Assembly (NCBI GenBank): GCA_938073895.1
Contig: CALJFB010000025.1
Location: 1 to 50,757 of the forward strand
Direction: 5' to 3'
Origin: an uncultured Flavobacteriaceae bacterium
GTDB taxonomy: Bacteria; Bacteroidota; Bacteroidia; Flavobacteriales; Flavobacteriaceae
DNA length: 50,757 nucleotides
The notes under the pieces are model-generated. The model made no database searches, was not told the DNA's origin, and saw only the letters and a list, made by a program, of their open reading frames with translations. Below, in pieces: positions 48,459 to 50,757 of this stretch. Each line of letters starts with the position of its first letter. The first letter of the stretch is position 1. The position numbers were made by a program, and so were the translations under genes.

Positions 48459-50657
48459 TTAAACCGATAACAATCCAAAATCTTGTAACTCTAATAGTGG
48501 TTTAGAAAACCAGAATAATTCGAAATTTTCAAAATCAATTTCAAAATCTGTTTTAAGCTTTCCAAAAGTTACAGCATTAGAGTTTGTTGGTTGTAATTCT
48601 GGTAATTTATTTAGTAACCAATTGCCTTCATCTTTATTTAAGTTAATTTGAAGTGTTTCGGTTTTATCGTGAAATGTTAATTTTAATTGATGAAAAGTGT
48701 GTCCTTTTTTAGTTTTAGAAAATGCTTCAACTAAAGGTTCGTGACCTAGCCAAACAATTTTAGCATTTGGTTTAGTGCTAAAATTCTGTGCTTCGGTAAG
48801 GCAATCTTCTATATAATAAGGCTGAATTGTAGTTGATGGAATTTCAAAATCAAACCAATCTTGTAGGTCTATATCAAAACCAATTCCGTGCATAAAGTTA
48901 AATAACGATTTTTTTAATCCGAAGCTAAATTTACTATGGTCAATTCCTGTATTATCTGTAAAATCCACATCGTTATTTGCAAAAGTAATGGTGTTATAAT
49001 GTGGTGTAATATTGTAAGCTTCGGGATTTTTTCCAATAGGACTATGAGCTGTTAAAGCAAATTGGTGCCAAAATCCAGATTGTATAATACCAAGTTCAAA
49101 TAACTGACGTACCATTTCCAAACTATCTACAGTTTCCTGCTCGGTTTGTGTTGGATAACCGTACATTAAATAAGAGTGCACCATAATATTGGCTTCGGTT
49201 AAATGTCTTGTTACTTTTGCTACTTGCGCAACAGTTACACCTTTGTCTATAAGTTTTAATAATCTATCCGATGCCACTTCTAAACCTCCAGAAACGGCTA
49301 TACAGCCAGATGTTTTTAGGAGTAAACACAAGTCTTTTGTAAAGTTTTTTTCGAATCTAATGTTAGTCCACCACGTAACAGTTAAACCTCTTTTTATAAT
49401 TTCTAACGCTAAAGCTTTCATTAAAGCTGGCGGTGCAGCTTCGTCTACAAAATGAAATCCGTTTTCGCCAGTTTGGGCAATAAGTTGCTCCATTCTATCT
49501 ACCAATAATTTAGCAGCAACAGGTTCGTAAATTTTAATGTAATCTAAAGAAATATCGCAAAATGTGCATTTTCCCCAATAGCAACCGTGCGCCATTGTTA
49601 GTTTGTTCCATCTGCCATCGCTCCATAAACTGTGCATTGGATTGGCAATTTCTATAACAGAAATATAATTGTCTAATTGTAAATCCGAATAATCTGGCGT
49701 ACCAACAAAAGCTTGTTTATAGTCTGGTTTTGCGGTATTATTTTTATAAACTACAAGATTATCTTCTAATATAAAAGTGCGTTTAAATTCAAAATTAGAA
49801 CTTTCTTTTTCTGTTGAAGTTATAAAATTATGAAGTAGCTCTAAAGGCAATTCGCCATCGTCTAAAGTTATAAAATCAAAGAATCCAAAAACGCGTGTAT
49901 CTGTTAGTTGGCGTAATTCTGTGTTTGGAAAACCGCCACCAAGAGATGTTTTAATGTTTGGATAATTAGTTTTAATAAATTGTGCACATCTAAAAGCACT
50001 GTATAAATTACCAGGAAATGGAACAGAAATACAAACTAATTTAGGTTGTACTAATTTTAATTTTTGATCTAAAAGTTTAAGCGTACTATTATCTATGTAA
50101 GTGGTTTCTTGTTGAAGTTCTGCATGTAACTCATCAAAATTATTGGCACTTTGACCTAAACGTTCTGCATAGCGCGAAAACCCAAAATTTGGATCTATAC
50201 ATTCTACAATAAAATCCGATAAGTCTTCTAAATATAACGTTGCAAAGTGCTTGGCTTTATCTTGTAAACCCATAGATCCAAAAGCCCATTCCATATCGTC
50301 TAACTGATCGAATCTGGATGCTTGTGGTAAATAATTATCTGTTGCTAATAAACGTGCAAAAGTTGGTTGTTTACCTTGTAAAAAAGCAATAACGTTATTT
50401 AATGGTTTTAAATAATCTTGGCGTAACGTATAAATTCTTTGGCAATTTTCTGAAACTATTGTGTTGTTTTTAAACGCAAGATTAAATAATTCTGAAAACG
50501 TTTGTTCTGTAAATAATTCTAAAATAACTTCTATACCTAAATCACACTGAAAAGCACTAATTTTCTTGGTGTTAAAAAAACCTTTTATATAAGCAGTTGC
50601 CGGATATGGCGTGTTTAGTTGCGTAAATGGTGGCGTTATTAATAAAATGTCTTTCAC
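48459..50657 (-). CDS. B12-binding radical SAM protein
   Basis: The protein has 732 residues. The N-terminal part (about 1-300) has the cobalamin-binding-type order DILLITPPFTQLNTPYPATA and VCISVPFPGNLYSAFR ... GGGFPNTELRQL. The radical SAM core starts at about 355: AHGCYWGKCTFCDISLDY with cluster Cys359, Cys364 and Cys367 (C-x4-C-x2-C, longer than the common C-x3-C-x2-C), then FVDEAAPPALM, CIAVSGGLEVASDRLLKLID and SYLMYGYPTQTEQETVDSLE. It probably modifies a peptide or small molecule; the substrate is unknown. Start is GTG; no ATG is near. It stands alone here, so the context does not help. Confidence 0.88.
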   Translation of the reverse strand: MKDILLITPPFTQLNTPYPATAYIKGFFNTKKISAFQCDLGIEVILELFTEQTFSELFNLAFKNNTIVSENCQRIYTLRQDYLKPLNNVIAFLQGKQPTFARLLATDNYLPQASRFDQLDDMEWAFGSMGLQDKAKHFATLYLEDLSDFIVECIDPNFGFSRYAERLGQSANNFDELHAELQQETTYIDNSTLKLLDQKLKLVQPKLVCISVPFPGNLYSAFRCAQFIKTNYPNIKTSLGGGFPNTELRQLTDTRVFGFFDFITLDDGELPLELLHNFITSTEKESSNFEFKRTFILEDNLVVYKNNTAKPDYKQAFVGTPDYSDLQLDNYISVIEIANPMHSLWSDGRWNKLTMAHGCYWGKCTFCDISLDYIKIYEPVAAKLLVDRMEQLIAQTGENGFHFVDEAAPPALMKALALEIIKRGLTVTWWTNIRFEKNFTKDLCLLLKTSGCIAVSGGLEVASDRLLKLIDKGVTVAQVAKVTRHLTEANIMVHSYLMYGYPTQTEQETVDSLEMVRQLFELGIIQSGFWHQFALTAHSPIGKNPEAYNITPHYNTITFANNDVDFTDNTGIDHSKFSFGLKKSLFNFMHGIGFDIDLQDWFDFEIPSTTIQPYYIEDCLTEAQNFSTKPNAKIVWLGHEPLVEAFSKTKKGHTFHQLKLTFHDKTETLQINLNKDEGNWLLNKLPELQPTNSNAVTFGKLKTDFEIDFENFELFWFSKPLLELQDFGLLSV

Positions 50658-50757
50658 AAGCTTTTTTCTTTAAGTTGCTAAGGTAATTGTTTTATATATA
50701 AAATTGTACTTAGAACTTGTAGATGCAGGTTTGTTATTTGGGATAGTATTTTTTGCT

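Noticed and set aside
50674-50757. Open frames at the right edge (a plus-strand frame with a hydrophobic stretch, a minus-strand tail)
   Set aside because: Fewer than 30 codons each and no start or family signal; cannot be supported.
1-50757. CRISPR arrays, rRNA genes, phage structural genes
   Set aside because: No regularly spaced repeats, no rRNA-like segments and no capsid, tail or terminase proteins were seen.

Overview
The window is AT-rich chromosomal DNA that looks like a marine-type Flavobacteriaceae (Bacteroidota). Reasons: many intergenic regions carry the Bacteroidota promoter form (TTTG, about 19-21 bases, TAnnTTTG); Shine-Dalgarno sites are mostly absent; a secreted nuclease ends in a type IX secretion (T9SS) sorting domain; and many genes are of Bacteroidota type (DUF5606, DUF349, OstA-like, heme A synthase, DUF368 pair, YwqK-like antitoxin repeats).

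Layout. 1-4120 is accessory: a gene tail, a 151-bp MITE-like element (104-254), and the right end of an integrated element (two small minus-strand genes, a MerR-like regulator, a small coiled protein, a large serine recombinase). The recombinase frame runs antisense through a tRNA-Arg(ACG) gene (4047-4120) and on, in frame, into adenine phosphoribosyltransferase (apt). 4.7-11.4 kb is mixed: a 50-residue conserved-type protein, a T9SS endonuclease I, a Ca2+/cation antiporter, a GNAT acetyltransferase, a YwqK-like protein lying between two diverged copies of a ~160-bp repeat, and a pRiA4b ORF-3 family protein. 11.4-14.5 kb holds heme A synthase, tRNA nucleotidyltransferase and TsaC/Sua5. 14.5-23.6 kb is a surface-glycan (LPS core-like) cluster: a nucleotidyltransferase/kinase fusion, four glycosyltransferases, a heptosyltransferase-type GT9, a WaaP-like kinase and an LTA-synthase-like phosphotransferase. 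23.6-27.1 kb is housekeeping (dapD, ruvX, def, DUF5606, mazG). 27.2-28.6 kb is asnA with its long leader. 28.8-46 kb is a long minus-strand housekeeping run (pseudouridine synthase, DUF349, aroE, two DUF368/PopT-type carriers, TPR, class III aminotransferase, OstA-like, purA, fur-type regulator, rel, DEAD helicase). 46.1-50.7 kb has an OpgB-like phosphotransferase fused to a GDPD-like domain, and a B12-type radical SAM protein.

Most notable observation: asnA (asparagine synthetase A) is preceded on the minus strand by two successive attenuator modules. Each has a short Asn-rich leader ORF (one has four AAT codons in a row; the other has 7 Asn in 25 codons) followed by an intrinsic terminator with a long U run. 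In the proximal module an explicit antiterminator (6+5 bp) can be drawn in which the leader stop codon lies in the upstream arm, as in a ribosome-stalling attenuator. I infer a serial, two-gate sensor of Asn-tRNA charging.

Second: the recombinase/tRNA/apt junction makes one 740-codon open frame, best explained by integration into the 3' end of the tRNA gene rather than by a true bifunctional enzyme. Other points of interest are the two domain fusions in glycan-related genes, the tandem DUF368 genes, and a pseudouridine synthase whose conserved-looking N-terminal extension has no ordinary start codon. No CRISPR array and no rRNA were seen.
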